Assembly: GCA_021106755.1 (NCBI GenBank)
Contig: JAIOTM010000399.1
Span: 1-8,326, forward strand
Source: Candidatus Cloacimonadota bacterium
GTDB lineage: Bacteria; Cloacimonadota; Cloacimonadia; Cloacimonadales; JAIOQZ01
Direction: 5' to 3'
DNA: 8,326 nucleotides
In this document: positions 1-6,538 of the stretch, piece after piece
Layout: every line of letters starts with the position of its first letter
How positions within the stretch are numbered: position 1 is the first letter of the stretch
Translations under genes and position numbers: made by a program
Notes under the pieces: model-generated
The model's database searches: none
What the model was told of the DNA's origin: nothing
Seen by the model: the letters and a program-made list of their open reading frames with translations, nothing else

Positions 1-1725
1 ATAGACGCCCGTGCCGCCCGTGATTTCGGTGGTGCAAACGTGATTAAGAATATGGAGGATAATCAGCTTATGTTGGATAATCCCTCATTGACGCTCTTAA
101 CGTTTGATTGTAATCCGACTGGCTCTGACCAGAAATACGCGGTCAATCAGCATATCTGTCGCAAATACGCACGCGACAATGCAATCAAGGTTTACGACAT
201 AAACGCTGGTATCGGCACCCATATCCTTATTCAGGACGGGCTGGCATATCCTGGCTCAACCTGCGTTACTACCGACTCCCACGCCAATATTCTCGGTGCT
301 GTTGGTGCTTTCGGACAGGGAATGGGCGACAAAGACATCGCTGCAGCATGGGCAAACGGCAAGGTATGGTTCAAGACACCAGCCAGCGTTCGCCTTGATT
401 TCATCGGGAAGCGTCCGGGTAACGTAACTGCTAAGGACATAGTCCTTAACCTGCTGGCAAAATTCGGAGCTAACAGCTTGCTGGGATATTCTGTTGAATT
501 GTATGGAGAAGCTATAGATGCCCTTACACTGAATGAGCGGATTACACTCGCTTCGATGGGTACAGAAATGGGCGCGATTATCCTGCTTATTCCGCCTAAT
601 CGGGAAGTGCTGGATTACTGCTCTAAGCGTAGAGGTAAGGCTATTGAGCCAGTTGTTGCCGATGTTGACGCCCACTACAAAGAAACCTTCACAATTGATA
701 TTTCCGAATTTACACCACGAGTATCGCGTCCGGGTAAACCACACGACACAGTTTCTGTATCTGAGTTACCGCAAACCCGGATAGACCCAGCGTTTATCGG
801 AAGTTGCACTAATGGTCGCTACGAAGATATGAAAGCCGCCGCTGACATCCTCAAAGGAAGAAAAATTGCTCCCGGCGTAGTCCTGAAGATTGTTCCAGCT
901 ACGGATGAAGTCTGGCAGGAGTGCCTTGACACCGGGTTAGTCGCGATTTTCAAAAAAGCGGGAGCACTGCTGTCTAATGCTGGTTGTGCTGGTTGTGCAG
1001 CCGGACAGGTTGGGCAGAATGGTCCTGGCGAAATTACTGTAAGTACCGGCAACCGGAATTTCCCCGGCAAACAGGGAAAAGGTGAAGTCTATCTCGCTTC
1101 CCCGGCGATTGTAGCCGCTTCCGCGGTTGCGGGATTCATAACTACGCCGGATAATATTCCTGCAGAACCCGTAGTTTACAAACCCCAGACAAAACCTTTC
1201 AACATAGATAATAAGCGTGACGTTTCCTCTTACGAAGTCGAAGAAAAACCAGTTAAGCTGGAAGGTAGAGCATGGGTAATTAAGGAAGATAACATCGATA
1301 CAGATATGATTTTCCATAATCGTTACTTAACCATTACCGAACTTGCTGAGATGGGACAATATACTTTCGACAATCTTGAAGGTTACAAAGATTTCGCGAA
1401 AAAAGCCAAGCCCGGCGATATAGTTATTGTTGGGAAAAACTTCGGTAGCGGAAGCTCCCGCCAGCAAGCGGTTGACTGCTTTAAGTCTCTTGGAGTGCAG
1501 GCGATTATCGCGGAATCCTATGGCGCTATTTACGAGCGTAATGCCATAAACGCCGCCTTCCCGATTCTCACTTGTAAGGATATCGATGCCTTAAAAGCCT
1601 CTGATGGCGATATTGTAAGCATTGATCTGGAAACCGGAGAAGTTGCCAATAAGGGCATCAACGTAAAAGCCGAACCTTTCTCGGAAGTGCAGATGAGCAT
1701 TTACCAGAAAGGCGGGATTTTTTAA
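1..1725 (+). CDS. Single-chain aconitase/isopropylmalate dehydratase-family hydro-lyase, divergent paralogue (5' truncated)
   Basis: The frame is open from base 1, giving 574 visible residues; numbering here starts at base 1. A GTG at 40 could be read as a start. However, the residues before it (IDARAARDFGGANV) align with the region after the THD motif of the next gene, so about 25-30 N-terminal residues lie outside the window. Family members dehydrate and rehydrate hydroxy-tricarboxylates or malate derivatives using a cytoplasmic [4Fe-4S] cluster. The three cluster cysteines are present: C269 in GSCTNGR, and C329 and C332 in GCAGC. A LeuD-like swivel domain follows in the same chain, with NIDTDMIFHNRYLT and GSGSSRQQ (catalytic-type S485-S486-R487). 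Oddities against the canonical motifs are DSHAN for DSHT, GIGTH for GICHQ, GCAGCAAGQ for CGPCLG, and SSRQQ for SSREH. The gene lies 20 bases upstream of a canonical paralogue, probably in one operon. Family membership is secure; the substrate is not assignable. Confidence 0.9.
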   Translation: MDARAARDFGGANVIKNMEDNQLMLDNPSLTLLTFDCNPTGSDQKYAVNQHICRKYARDNAIKVYDINAGIGTHILIQDGLAYPGSTCVTTDSHANILGAVGAFGQGMGDKDIAAAWANGKVWFKTPASVRLDFIGKRPGNVTAKDIVLNLLAKFGANSLLGYSVELYGEAIDALTLNERITLASMGTEMGAIILLIPPNREVLDYCSKRRGKAIEPVVADVDAHYKETFTIDISEFTPRVSRPGKPHDTVSVSELPQTRIDPAFIGSCTNGRYEDMKAAADILKGRKIAPGVVLKIVPATDEVWQECLDTGLVAIFKKAGALLSNAGCAGCAAGQVGQNGPGEITVSTGNRNFPGKQGKGEVYLASPAIVAASAVAGFITTPDNIPAEPVVYKPQTKPFNIDNKRDVSSYEVEEKPVKLEGRAWVIKEDNIDTDMIFHNRYLTITELAEMGQYTFDNLEGYKDFAKKAKPGDIVIVGKNFGSGSSRQQAVDCFKSLGVQAIIAESYGAIYERNAINAAFPILTCKDIDALKASDGDIVSIDLETGEVANKGINVKAEPFSEVQMSIYQKGGIF

Positions 1726-1745
1726 CTTCTGATAAAGGAGAATCC

Positions 1746-3518
1746 ATGAGCGGAAAAACATTTGTCGGAAAGATATTCGACGCACCTACAGGAAGCATAG
1801 TTAAGCGTCCCGATATAGTGCTGACCCACGATAATACCGCAAGTATCTTCAATACTTTTAAGAAGATGGGCGGGGAAAAGGTCAACGACCCGAACCAGAT
1901 GCTAATTGTTCTTGATCACAACGCACCCCCAACCAGTGCTAAACTGGCAACTCAGTACCAGACGATTCGGGATATTGCAAAATCCCAGGGCGTCAAAAAC
2001 TTCTACGATGTGGGTAACGGTATTTGCCATCAGGTAATGAGTTATCATGCCCGCCCCGGTAAATTAATCGTTGGCAGTGACAGCCATACCTGTACAGCGG
2101 GAGCGTTCAACGCCCTTGCTGCCGGAATAGACAGAACCGAAGCCGCGGGACTGTGGAAACGTGGCGAAACCTGGTTCCGCGTACCCGAAACCATGAAAAT
2201 TACCCTGACCGGCAAGTTGCAACAAGGTGTATTCGCTAAAGATATTTCGCTGTGGATAATCGGCATGATTGGCTCTGCCGGAGCGAATTATATGTCGATA
2301 GAATACCACGGGGAAGGCGTTGGTACTTTGAGTGTTTCGGCACGCATGACGCTTGCCAACCTTGCTTCGGAAATGGGCGCGAAAAACGCTGTATTCCCAC
2401 CGGACGAAGTACTGCGGGAGTATCTCGGCGAAGATTTCGAGGGAGTTTGGGCGGACGATGACGCTACATACTTGCAGGAAATTGAGCTTGATTTATCGGA
2501 AATAGTCTCACTTGTAGCGGCTCCGCACCATGTGGACAATGTAAAAGCTGTTTCCGAAGTAGCAGGTCTTGAACTGCATCAAGGGTTGATTGGTACTTGT
2601 ACTAACGGTCGCTTAGAAGACCTGCGCGAAGCGGCGGAAGTTCTTGATGGAAAGAAAGTTGCATCTGGATTCCAATTACTGGTAATCCCTGCATCTAAGG
2701 CTATTTACCGCGTGGCAATGAGGGAAGGGCTGATTGACATCTTCCTTGATGCTGGTGCAATTATGCTTAGTACATCCTGTGGTCCATGCCTTGGAACCGG
2801 ACAGGGTATTCCCTTCGATGGCGCGCGGGTAATTTCTACAGCTAACCGGAATTTCAAGGGTCGCATGGGCAACAAAGAAGCCGAGATTTATCTCGCTTCT
2901 CCAGCGTGTGTGGCAGCTTCAGCGATTGCTGGAGCTATTACAGACCCACGAAATCACGTAACCCACACAAAATTCCCATACCCGAAACAACAAAGCGACA
3001 CGGTGGATATTGCCGCTGATGATAATCGTCGGACAAACGCGACCTGGAACTACGCTGATGTTGATAACCTTAACACCGACCAGATGTTTGCCGGAAACCT
3101 CACATACTCTGTGCTGAGTTCCAATCCTGTTGCCATCATGCCGCATTTGTTCAAAGGATTTGACGAGAATTTTGTCGATAACGCAGAATCCGGCGATGTA
3201 ATTGTAGCTGGCGATAACTTTGGTTGTGGAAGCTCTCGCGAGCATCCGGCTGTGGGACTTGCACATATTGGCATTAAAGCCGTTATAGTAAAATCCGTTA
3301 ACCGGATTTTCTACCGTTCGTCAATAAATCAGGGACTGCCAATTATCGTGCTTCCCGAAGCCGTAGAAGCCTGCAAACCTGGTATGGCGGTAACGGTTGA
3401 TTTCCATCAGGGAACCGTGGAAGTTGGCGATAAAGTGATGGAATTCGCGCCGCTACCCGCCAAGCTTATGGAAATCCTCGAAGCAAAAGGACTTGTGAAC
3501 TGGATTAAAACTCACTAA
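1746..3518 (+). CDS. Single-chain aconitase/3-isopropylmalate dehydratase-family hydro-lyase (LeuC-LeuD fusion)
   Basis: This is a complete 590-residue protein. Its ATG is preceded by AAGGAG at 1735-1740 with a 5-base spacer, and it starts 20 bases after the previous stop, so the two are probably co-transcribed. Residues 1 to about 415 form the Fe-S large domain. It has LTHD near residue 26, YDVGNGICHQV, the DSHTCT motif, and cluster cysteines C285 (GTCTNGR), C345 and C348 (SCGPCLG). Residues from about 435 form the swivel domain, with DNLNTDQMF and GCGSSREH, where S496-S497-R498-E499 match the catalytic loop. LeuC and LeuD are usually separate chains of about 420 and 170-200 residues, so this is a fusion. 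It is also shorter than classical AcnA/AcnB (about 850-900 residues). The LeuC-like motifs favour a C5-C7 hydroxyacid such as isopropylmalate, homocitrate or citrate. The swivel specificity loop (GNLTYS) does not match the YLRT or YLVY types I know, so I assign no symbol. Confidence 0.93.
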   Translation: MSGKTFVGKIFDAPTGSIVKRPDIVLTHDNTASIFNTFKKMGGEKVNDPNQMLIVLDHNAPPTSAKLATQYQTIRDIAKSQGVKNFYDVGNGICHQVMSYHARPGKLIVGSDSHTCTAGAFNALAAGIDRTEAAGLWKRGETWFRVPETMKITLTGKLQQGVFAKDISLWIIGMIGSAGANYMSIEYHGEGVGTLSVSARMTLANLASEMGAKNAVFPPDEVLREYLGEDFEGVWADDDATYLQEIELDLSEIVSLVAAPHHVDNVKAVSEVAGLELHQGLIGTCTNGRLEDLREAAEVLDGKKVASGFQLLVIPASKAIYRVAMREGLIDIFLDAGAIMLSTSCGPCLGTGQGIPFDGARVISTANRNFKGRMGNKEAEIYLASPACVAASAIAGAITDPRNHVTHTKFPYPKQQSDTVDIAADDNRRTNATWNYADVDNLNTDQMFAGNLTYSVLSSNPVAIMPHLFKGFDENFVDNAESGDVIVAGDNFGCGSSREHPAVGLAHIGIKAVIVKSVNRIFYRSSINQGLPIIVLPEAVEACKPGMAVTVDFHQGTVEVGDKVMEFAPLPAKLMEILEAKGLVNWIKTH

Positions 3519-3522
3519 ATAA

Positions 3523-3536
3523 GTAGCAACAGCTAC
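3523..3536 (+). other. Short stem-loop just after the aconitase operon
   Basis: GTAGC (3523-3527) pairs perfectly with GCTAC (3532-3536) across an AACA loop, four bases after the stop codon. It is followed by GCTTTATATA, not a clean T run. A similar GC-RACA-GC hairpin follows the stop of the next gene at 5127-5140. It may be a weak terminator or an mRNA 3'-end protecting hairpin. Confidence 0.4.
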
Positions 3537-3544
3537 GCTTTATA

Positions 3545-3579
3545 TAATCCCCTGTGCTGCTAAACGGTGCCGGGGATTA
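3545..3579 (+). terminator. Perfect 8-bp inverted repeat, candidate terminator hairpin
   Basis: TAATCCCC (3545-3552) is exactly complementary to GGGGATTA (3572-3579), with a 19-base loop. It lies 27 bases after the stop of the second aconitase-family gene, where an operon terminator would be expected. No strong T tract follows (CATTTCCC), so termination may be weak or Rho-assisted. The 3' arm could also pair partly with the TTCCC at 3583-3587, giving an alternative fold. Confidence 0.4.
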
Positions 3580-3592
3580 CATTTCCCTGCTT

Positions 3593-3641
3593 AAAAAAAA
3601 CACTTGACACCGGAAAATAATAAAGGCACTTTCTGTCTTTG
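3593..3641 (+). promoter_or_regulatory. Possible promoter for the secreted repeat protein
   Basis: A run of eight A residues (3593-3600), like an UP element, is followed by a perfect TTGACA (3604-3609). No good -10 box lies at a 16-18 base spacing. A Bacteroidetes-like TGTCTTTG (3634-3641, compare TAnnTTTG) lies 24 bases downstream, which is further than usual. The call rests mainly on the -35 box and on its position between two differently regulated genes. Confidence 0.3.
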
Positions 3642-3651
3642 ATCTAAATAG

Positions 3652-3687
3652 ATGAATCAAATTCATTAACCACAGGCATTAAGCCTG
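3652..3687 (+). promoter_or_regulatory. Two palindromes in the leader of the secreted protein gene
   Basis: ATGAAT-CAA-ATTCAT (3652-3666) is a perfect 6-bp inverted repeat. CAGGC-ATTAA-GCCTG (3673-3687) is a perfect 5-bp hairpin ending 22 bases before the ribosome binding site. ATCT-AAAT-AGAT (3642-3653) overlaps the first one. They could be an operator plus a leader hairpin affecting translation. Short palindromes also arise by chance in AT-rich DNA. Confidence 0.3.
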
Positions 3688-3709
3688 AACCGAATTCTAA
3701 CTAAACATT

Positions 3710-3714
3710 GGAGG
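3710..3714 (+). promoter_or_regulatory. Ribosome binding site that fixes the start at 3720
   Basis: GGAGG lies 5 bases before ATG 3720. An in-frame TTG at 3708 would overlap this site and add only four charged residues before the MKK of the signal peptide, so the ATG is preferred. Confidence 0.8.
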
Positions 3715-3719
3715 AAAAG

Positions 3720-5126
3720 ATGAAGAAGCTACTGGTGATTATCGTTGTTTTAAGCATTGCAAGTTCATTTCTTATAGCTCAAAATCGTAATCTGCTATGG
3801 GAAGTATTTTTTGGAAGTGCTGTTGGTGGTTCGGAGCGCGGTCATGATATGATTCAACTGGCAGATGGTAGTTTAGTCATTACCGGAACGGTTGGAGAAG
3901 ACACTTACTTAGTGAAAACCGATAGTAACGGTATATTGATTTGGGAGTCTGTAATTTCAGTGCTTTTATGGGACGGAGTTAATGCTATTGATGAAACAAC
4001 TGACGGGGGTTTTATACTCTGCGGTTATGTTGGAAACACTGCGGGATGGGATTACACACTTGTAAAAACCGATGCCAATGGAATCGAAGAATGGCGTCAG
4101 ACTTACGTATTTGGTCAGTATGATAAAGGCTTCGAGGTTTTAGAAGCGGCTGATGGCGGATTTCTTCTATATTGGGATGGTTACGGGCAGACCAGAGGAC
4201 TTGTTAAAACCGATGCAAATGGTATGTTGGAATGGGAAAACGATGCACTTGCTGGTTATGTTTTTGATATGATGAGGATTGCCAGTGGATATCTGCTGGT
4301 AGGCGAGATAAATGGTGACGTATGGATTTGGGAAATTGATGAAGCTGGAACAGAAGTTGCCAGCGCAACAATTGATAGTGGTGAAACAGACGAAGCTTAC
4401 GCTGTAGCTCCCACTGCTGATGGTGGATACATTATAGCAGGTTCAAAGAAAGTTGGATTTGATCCAAAAGATATTTTCGTTGTTAAAGTGGATGCCACTT
4501 ACACCGAAGAATGGCAGTTCTCTGCTAATCCGGTAGAGTATGACAATGCCGAAGATGTTATTCAAACTGCCGATGGAAACTATCTCGTTGTAGGAATTGC
4601 CGGGGGTTATGTTGATAAAGATGCTTACATTCTCAAACTGGATTCTGTCGGTACCGAAGTCTGGCATGCAATAAAAGGTAACGAGGGTGAAGATACTGCG
4701 ATAAGAGTTGTAGAGCAAGCTAACGGGAATCTTGTTGTAATGGGATATACCCAGAGTTACAATGGTCAGGATCAGGATATCTGGTTGATGTGCGGTGATG
4801 AAACCGGATTTGTCGGTATTGACGAAAACATAACGATTCCTGTAACCACCATGAATCTGTCTGCTTATCCGAATCCTTTCAATCCTTCAACAACTATCAT
4901 GTTCTCTCTCGATGCTCCTGCAAACAACACCGAGTTGGCTATCTACAATCTGAGAGGACAAAAGATAAAAACATTCTCACTAAACAGTTATCCCGAGATG
5001 TCCGAAGGCTCAGTTGTCTGGAACGGCTCAGACGAAAATAACAAACCAGTTGCTTCGGGCTTATATTTGTATAAGCTTACATCCGGTACACGTTCTATAA
5101 CCCGTAAATTGATATTAATGAAATAG
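3720..5126 (+). CDS. Exported beta-propeller-like repeat protein with a type IX secretion sorting domain
   Basis: The protein has 468 residues. Residues 1-20 are a signal peptide: MKK, a hydrophobic run, and cleavage likely after LIA before Q21. Residues about 41-361 hold seven units beginning near 41, 85, 135, 180, 225, 276 and 325. Most follow the plan '..DGGyil.G......vKtD.nG...W'. Unit 4 is degenerate. Seven units of 44-51 residues fit a seven-bladed propeller fold (inference). Residues about 379-468 are a type IX secretion C-terminal domain of the Por/type A class: YPNPFNPSTT at 383, an IYNLRGQK strand, WNGSD, a GLYLYKL strand and a terminal LILMK. Known proteins with this tail are exported by Sec, cross the outer membrane by the type IX system and have the tail removed or linked to surface polysaccharide. 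No catalytic motif is visible, so the role could be adhesion, binding or structural. It appears to be a single-gene transcript. Confidence 0.88.
   Translation: MKKLLVIIVVLSIASSFLIAQNRNLLWEVFFGSAVGGSERGHDMIQLADGSLVITGTVGEDTYLVKTDSNGILIWESVISVLLWDGVNAIDETTDGGFILCGYVGNTAGWDYTLVKTDANGIEEWRQTYVFGQYDKGFEVLEAADGGFLLYWDGYGQTRGLVKTDANGMLEWENDALAGYVFDMMRIASGYLLVGEINGDVWIWEIDEAGTEVASATIDSGETDEAYAVAPTADGGYIIAGSKKVGFDPKDIFVVKVDATYTEEWQFSANPVEYDNAEDVIQTADGNYLVVGIAGGYVDKDAYILKLDSVGTEVWHAIKGNEGEDTAIRVVEQANGNLVVMGYTQSYNGQDQDIWLMCGDETGFVGIDENITIPVTTMNLSAYPNPFNPSTTIMFSLDAPANNTELAIYNLRGQKIKTFSLNSYPEMSEGSVVWNGSDENNKPVASGLYLYKLTSGTRSITRKLILMK
3840..4800 (+). repeat. Seven tandem protein repeats of about 46 residues
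   Basis: The repeat is at protein level within the secreted protein. Each unit has a DGG/DGN turn (for example TTDGGFILCG, PTADGGYIIAG, QTADGNYLVVG), then a hydrophobic strand with KTD or KVD and a Trp (W) near its end. Unit starts are spaced 44, 50, 45, 45, 51 and 49 residues apart. The DNA copies have diverged, so this is an old duplication and not a recent tandem expansion. Confidence 0.75.
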
Positions 5127-5145
5127 CACGCGACAGCGTGTTTTT
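5127..5145 (+). terminator. Short hairpin plus T run directly after the secreted protein gene
   Basis: CACGC (5127-5131), loop GACA, and GCGTG (5136-5140) are followed by TTTTT (5141-5145), starting on the base after the stop codon. The stem is only 5 bp but GC-rich. It may act as a first, leaky terminator before the stronger one at 5236. Confidence 0.6.
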
Positions 5146-5235
5146 GAAGTAAGATACGTAAATTTATCGAGCATGAAGCAAATAGCTGATAAGGGATATT
5201 TGTCACTAATGTAAACAGTTAAATTGCCCTTTCCG

Positions 5236-5278
5236 AAGGCTGTTCCGGTTGCAAAGCTGGAATAGCCTTTTTATTTTT
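5236..5278 (+). terminator. Strong Rho-independent terminator
   Basis: The left arm 5236-5248 (AAGGCTGTTCCGG) pairs over 13 positions with 5257-5269, with two G-T wobbles and an 8-base loop. The following bases are TTTATTTTT. This separates the secreted protein gene from the ATPase gene pair. The 90 bases between it and the first hairpin hold no convincing gene. Confidence 0.88.
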
Positions 5279-5310
5279 CTTGTTTCCAGAACGGGTTAAC
5301 AAAAGATTTT

Positions 5311-5338
5311 TTGATAAAATATTTGACAAATTTATCAT
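5311..5338 (+). promoter_or_regulatory. Sigma-70-like promoter for the ATPase gene pair
   Basis: TTGATA (5311-5316) and TATCAT (5333-5338) are separated by 16 bases and match the consensus -35 and -10 boxes at five of six positions each. Transcription would start near 5345, leaving about 40 bases of leader before the ATG. An alternative TTGACA (5323-5328) lacks a good -10 partner. The first boxes sit inside the palindromes listed next. Confidence 0.5.
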
Positions 5339-5372
5339 TGTCAAATAAGTTGGCAATAGAATGTTTGTCAAA
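5312..5372 (+). promoter_or_regulatory. Interleaved palindromes and TTGTCAAA boxes, candidate operator
   Basis: ATTTGACAA (5321-5329) and TTGTCAAAT (5338-5346) are a perfect 9-bp inverted repeat. TGATAAA (5312-5318) and TTTATCA (5331-5337) are a perfect 7-bp one interleaved with it. A third box, TTTGTCAAA (5364-5372), lies just before the ribosome binding site. The set spans the proposed -35, -10 and leader, which is where a repressor would block transcription. Both downstream proteins appear to carry winged helices, so self-regulation is possible but unproven. Confidence 0.5.
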
Positions 5373-5383
5373 AGGAGAAAAGA

Positions 5384-6538
5384 ATGAAAATACGAACTGG
5401 AATCATAGTAACGGGAGAAAACTTTTTTGTGAGACAGCATTTAGTTGATAAAGTCTGGGACTCCATCGAATCAGAAAATCATATATTACTGGTAGCTCCG
5501 AGAAGAGTTGGTAAAACTTCATTAATGCATTACCTAATGGATAAAGCAAAGGATAATTACTTTTTTCTTTTCATTGATACTGAATCAGTGAATAATGAAA
5601 ACGAATTCTATCGAAAACTGCTTTCGAGATTACTAACATCAAAATTTGTGAAAAGCAAAAACAAAGTATTTTCGTTTGTCAAAGAACATTCTCCGGTAAT
5701 AAAAAGCATTGGTCCAAATGGAGTTGAATTCGATTCAAAAAAAGAGACTGATTATTTCAGCGAATTTCTGAAAATTGCTAAACTCCTTGACTTAGAAGAT
5801 AAAAAACTTGTATTATTATTAGATGAATTCTCTCAGACTGTAGAAAACATCAAAAATGATGAAAGCGAAAGAAATGCAATTCATTTTCTACAAACAAATA
5901 GAGAATTGAGGCAAGCATTATCAGGCAAAATTCAATTCATATATTCCGGTTCAATCGGACTGGAAAATATTGTAAGACAGATAAATGCCTCAAGCACGAT
6001 TAATGATATTGTTCCTTTAAAAGTGAAACCTTTTAATAAACAGGAATCCCGTGATTTTATTTTGTTACTATTAAAAAATGTCGATTTTAAATTAAATGAC
6101 AAACTGCTTGATACAATTTTAGATAAGGTCGGATGGTTGATTCCATTTTATCTACAATTAGTTATTCAGGCGATAAACGATGTCTGGAAAGAAGAAAACC
6201 TGACAAAACTATCTGAAGTCATAATAGATAATGCTCTTACAGAATTAGTTGAACAAGGAAACTATTTTGAACATTGGCACTCAAGACTACGAACCTCTCT
6301 TAAAACAATAGAATACAAATTTGCTAAAGAGTTACTGAATGCAATTTCTGGAACTGAGACAATCCATTCGAATGAAATACACGATTTGGCAGTTGGATTT
6401 GGATTAGAAAGTGACTATAAAGACATTGTTCGCTCTCTTGTTTACGATGGCTATATAAATAACAATGATGATATAAGAACATATCGCTTTAACTCTCCAA
6501 TTCTAAAAATGTGGTGGTGGAAATATGTCGCGAATTAA
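5384..6538 (+). CDS. P-loop AAA/STAND-like ATPase with C-terminal winged helix
   Basis: The protein has 384 residues. ATG 5384 follows AAGGAG (5372-5377) with a 6-base spacer. The Walker A motif is APRRVGKT at residues 38-45 (K44). The Walker B motif is LVLLLDE (D147-E148). A sensor-like strand FIYSGSIG ends near residue 192. This order resembles the archaeal-ATPase/AAA-like family (COG1672 type), which is frequent in accessory regions of bacteria and archaea. Helices at about 215-300 look like the ATPase lid. Residues about 305-384 look like a winged helix ending in an aromatic-rich RFNSPILKMWWWKYV tail. No signal peptide or membrane segment is seen, so it is likely cytoplasmic. Its end overlaps the next gene by 14 bases, implying coupled translation. 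The DNA is far more AT-rich than the aconitase genes. The specific function is unknown; a nucleotide-dependent regulator or conflict-system switch is my inference. Confidence 0.85.
   Translation: MKIRTGIIVTGENFFVRQHLVDKVWDSIESENHILLVAPRRVGKTSLMHYLMDKAKDNYFFLFIDTESVNNENEFYRKLLSRLLTSKFVKSKNKVFSFVKEHSPVIKSIGPNGVEFDSKKETDYFSEFLKIAKLLDLEDKKLVLLLDEFSQTVENIKNDESERNAIHFLQTNRELRQALSGKIQFIYSGSIGLENIVRQINASSTINDIVPLKVKPFNKQESRDFILLLLKNVDFKLNDKLLDTILDKVGWLIPFYLQLVIQAINDVWKEENLTKLSEVIIDNALTELVEQGNYFEHWHSRLRTSLKTIEYKFAKELLNAISGTETIHSNEIHDLAVGFGLESDYKDIVRSLVYDGYINNNDDIRTYRFNSPILKMWWWKYVAN
6512..6520 (+). promoter_or_regulatory. Tryptophan codon run that may serve as ribosome binding site for the second ATPase
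   Basis: TGGTGGTGG encodes three consecutive Trp residues of the first ATPase and ends 4 bases before ATG 6525. It contains GGTGG, the only purine-rich Shine-Dalgarno-like element there. With the 14-base gene overlap this suggests translation by coupling, not by independent initiation. Confidence 0.4.

Noticed and set aside
40..42. GTG as the true start of the first hydro-lyase
   Set aside because: The frame stays open to base 1 and the preceding residues align with conserved family sequence, so the gene begins upstream of the window.
231..3274. Several minus-strand and off-frame open frames of 60-160 codons inside the two hydro-lyase genes
   Set aside because: They lie wholly within strongly supported genes, have no recognisable domains, and are expected in GC-richer coding DNA.
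3708..3710. TTG as the start of the secreted protein
   Set aside because: It overlaps the GGAGG ribosome binding site; the ATG at 3720 gives a standard spacer and a normal MKK signal peptide.
4443..4718. Minus-strand open frame of 91 codons inside the secreted protein gene
   Set aside because: It is antisense to the well-supported propeller repeats, which also explain its repeat-like open reading.
5173..5214. Thirteen-codon ATG frame (MKQIADKG...) between the two terminators
   Set aside because: No ribosome binding site precedes it and it is too short to support as a gene without conservation data.
5219..5440. Minus-strand open frame of 73 codons across the terminator and promoter region
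   Set aside because: It runs through the strong terminator stem, the promoter and the start of the ATPase gene, and its composition is what AT-rich antisense DNA gives.
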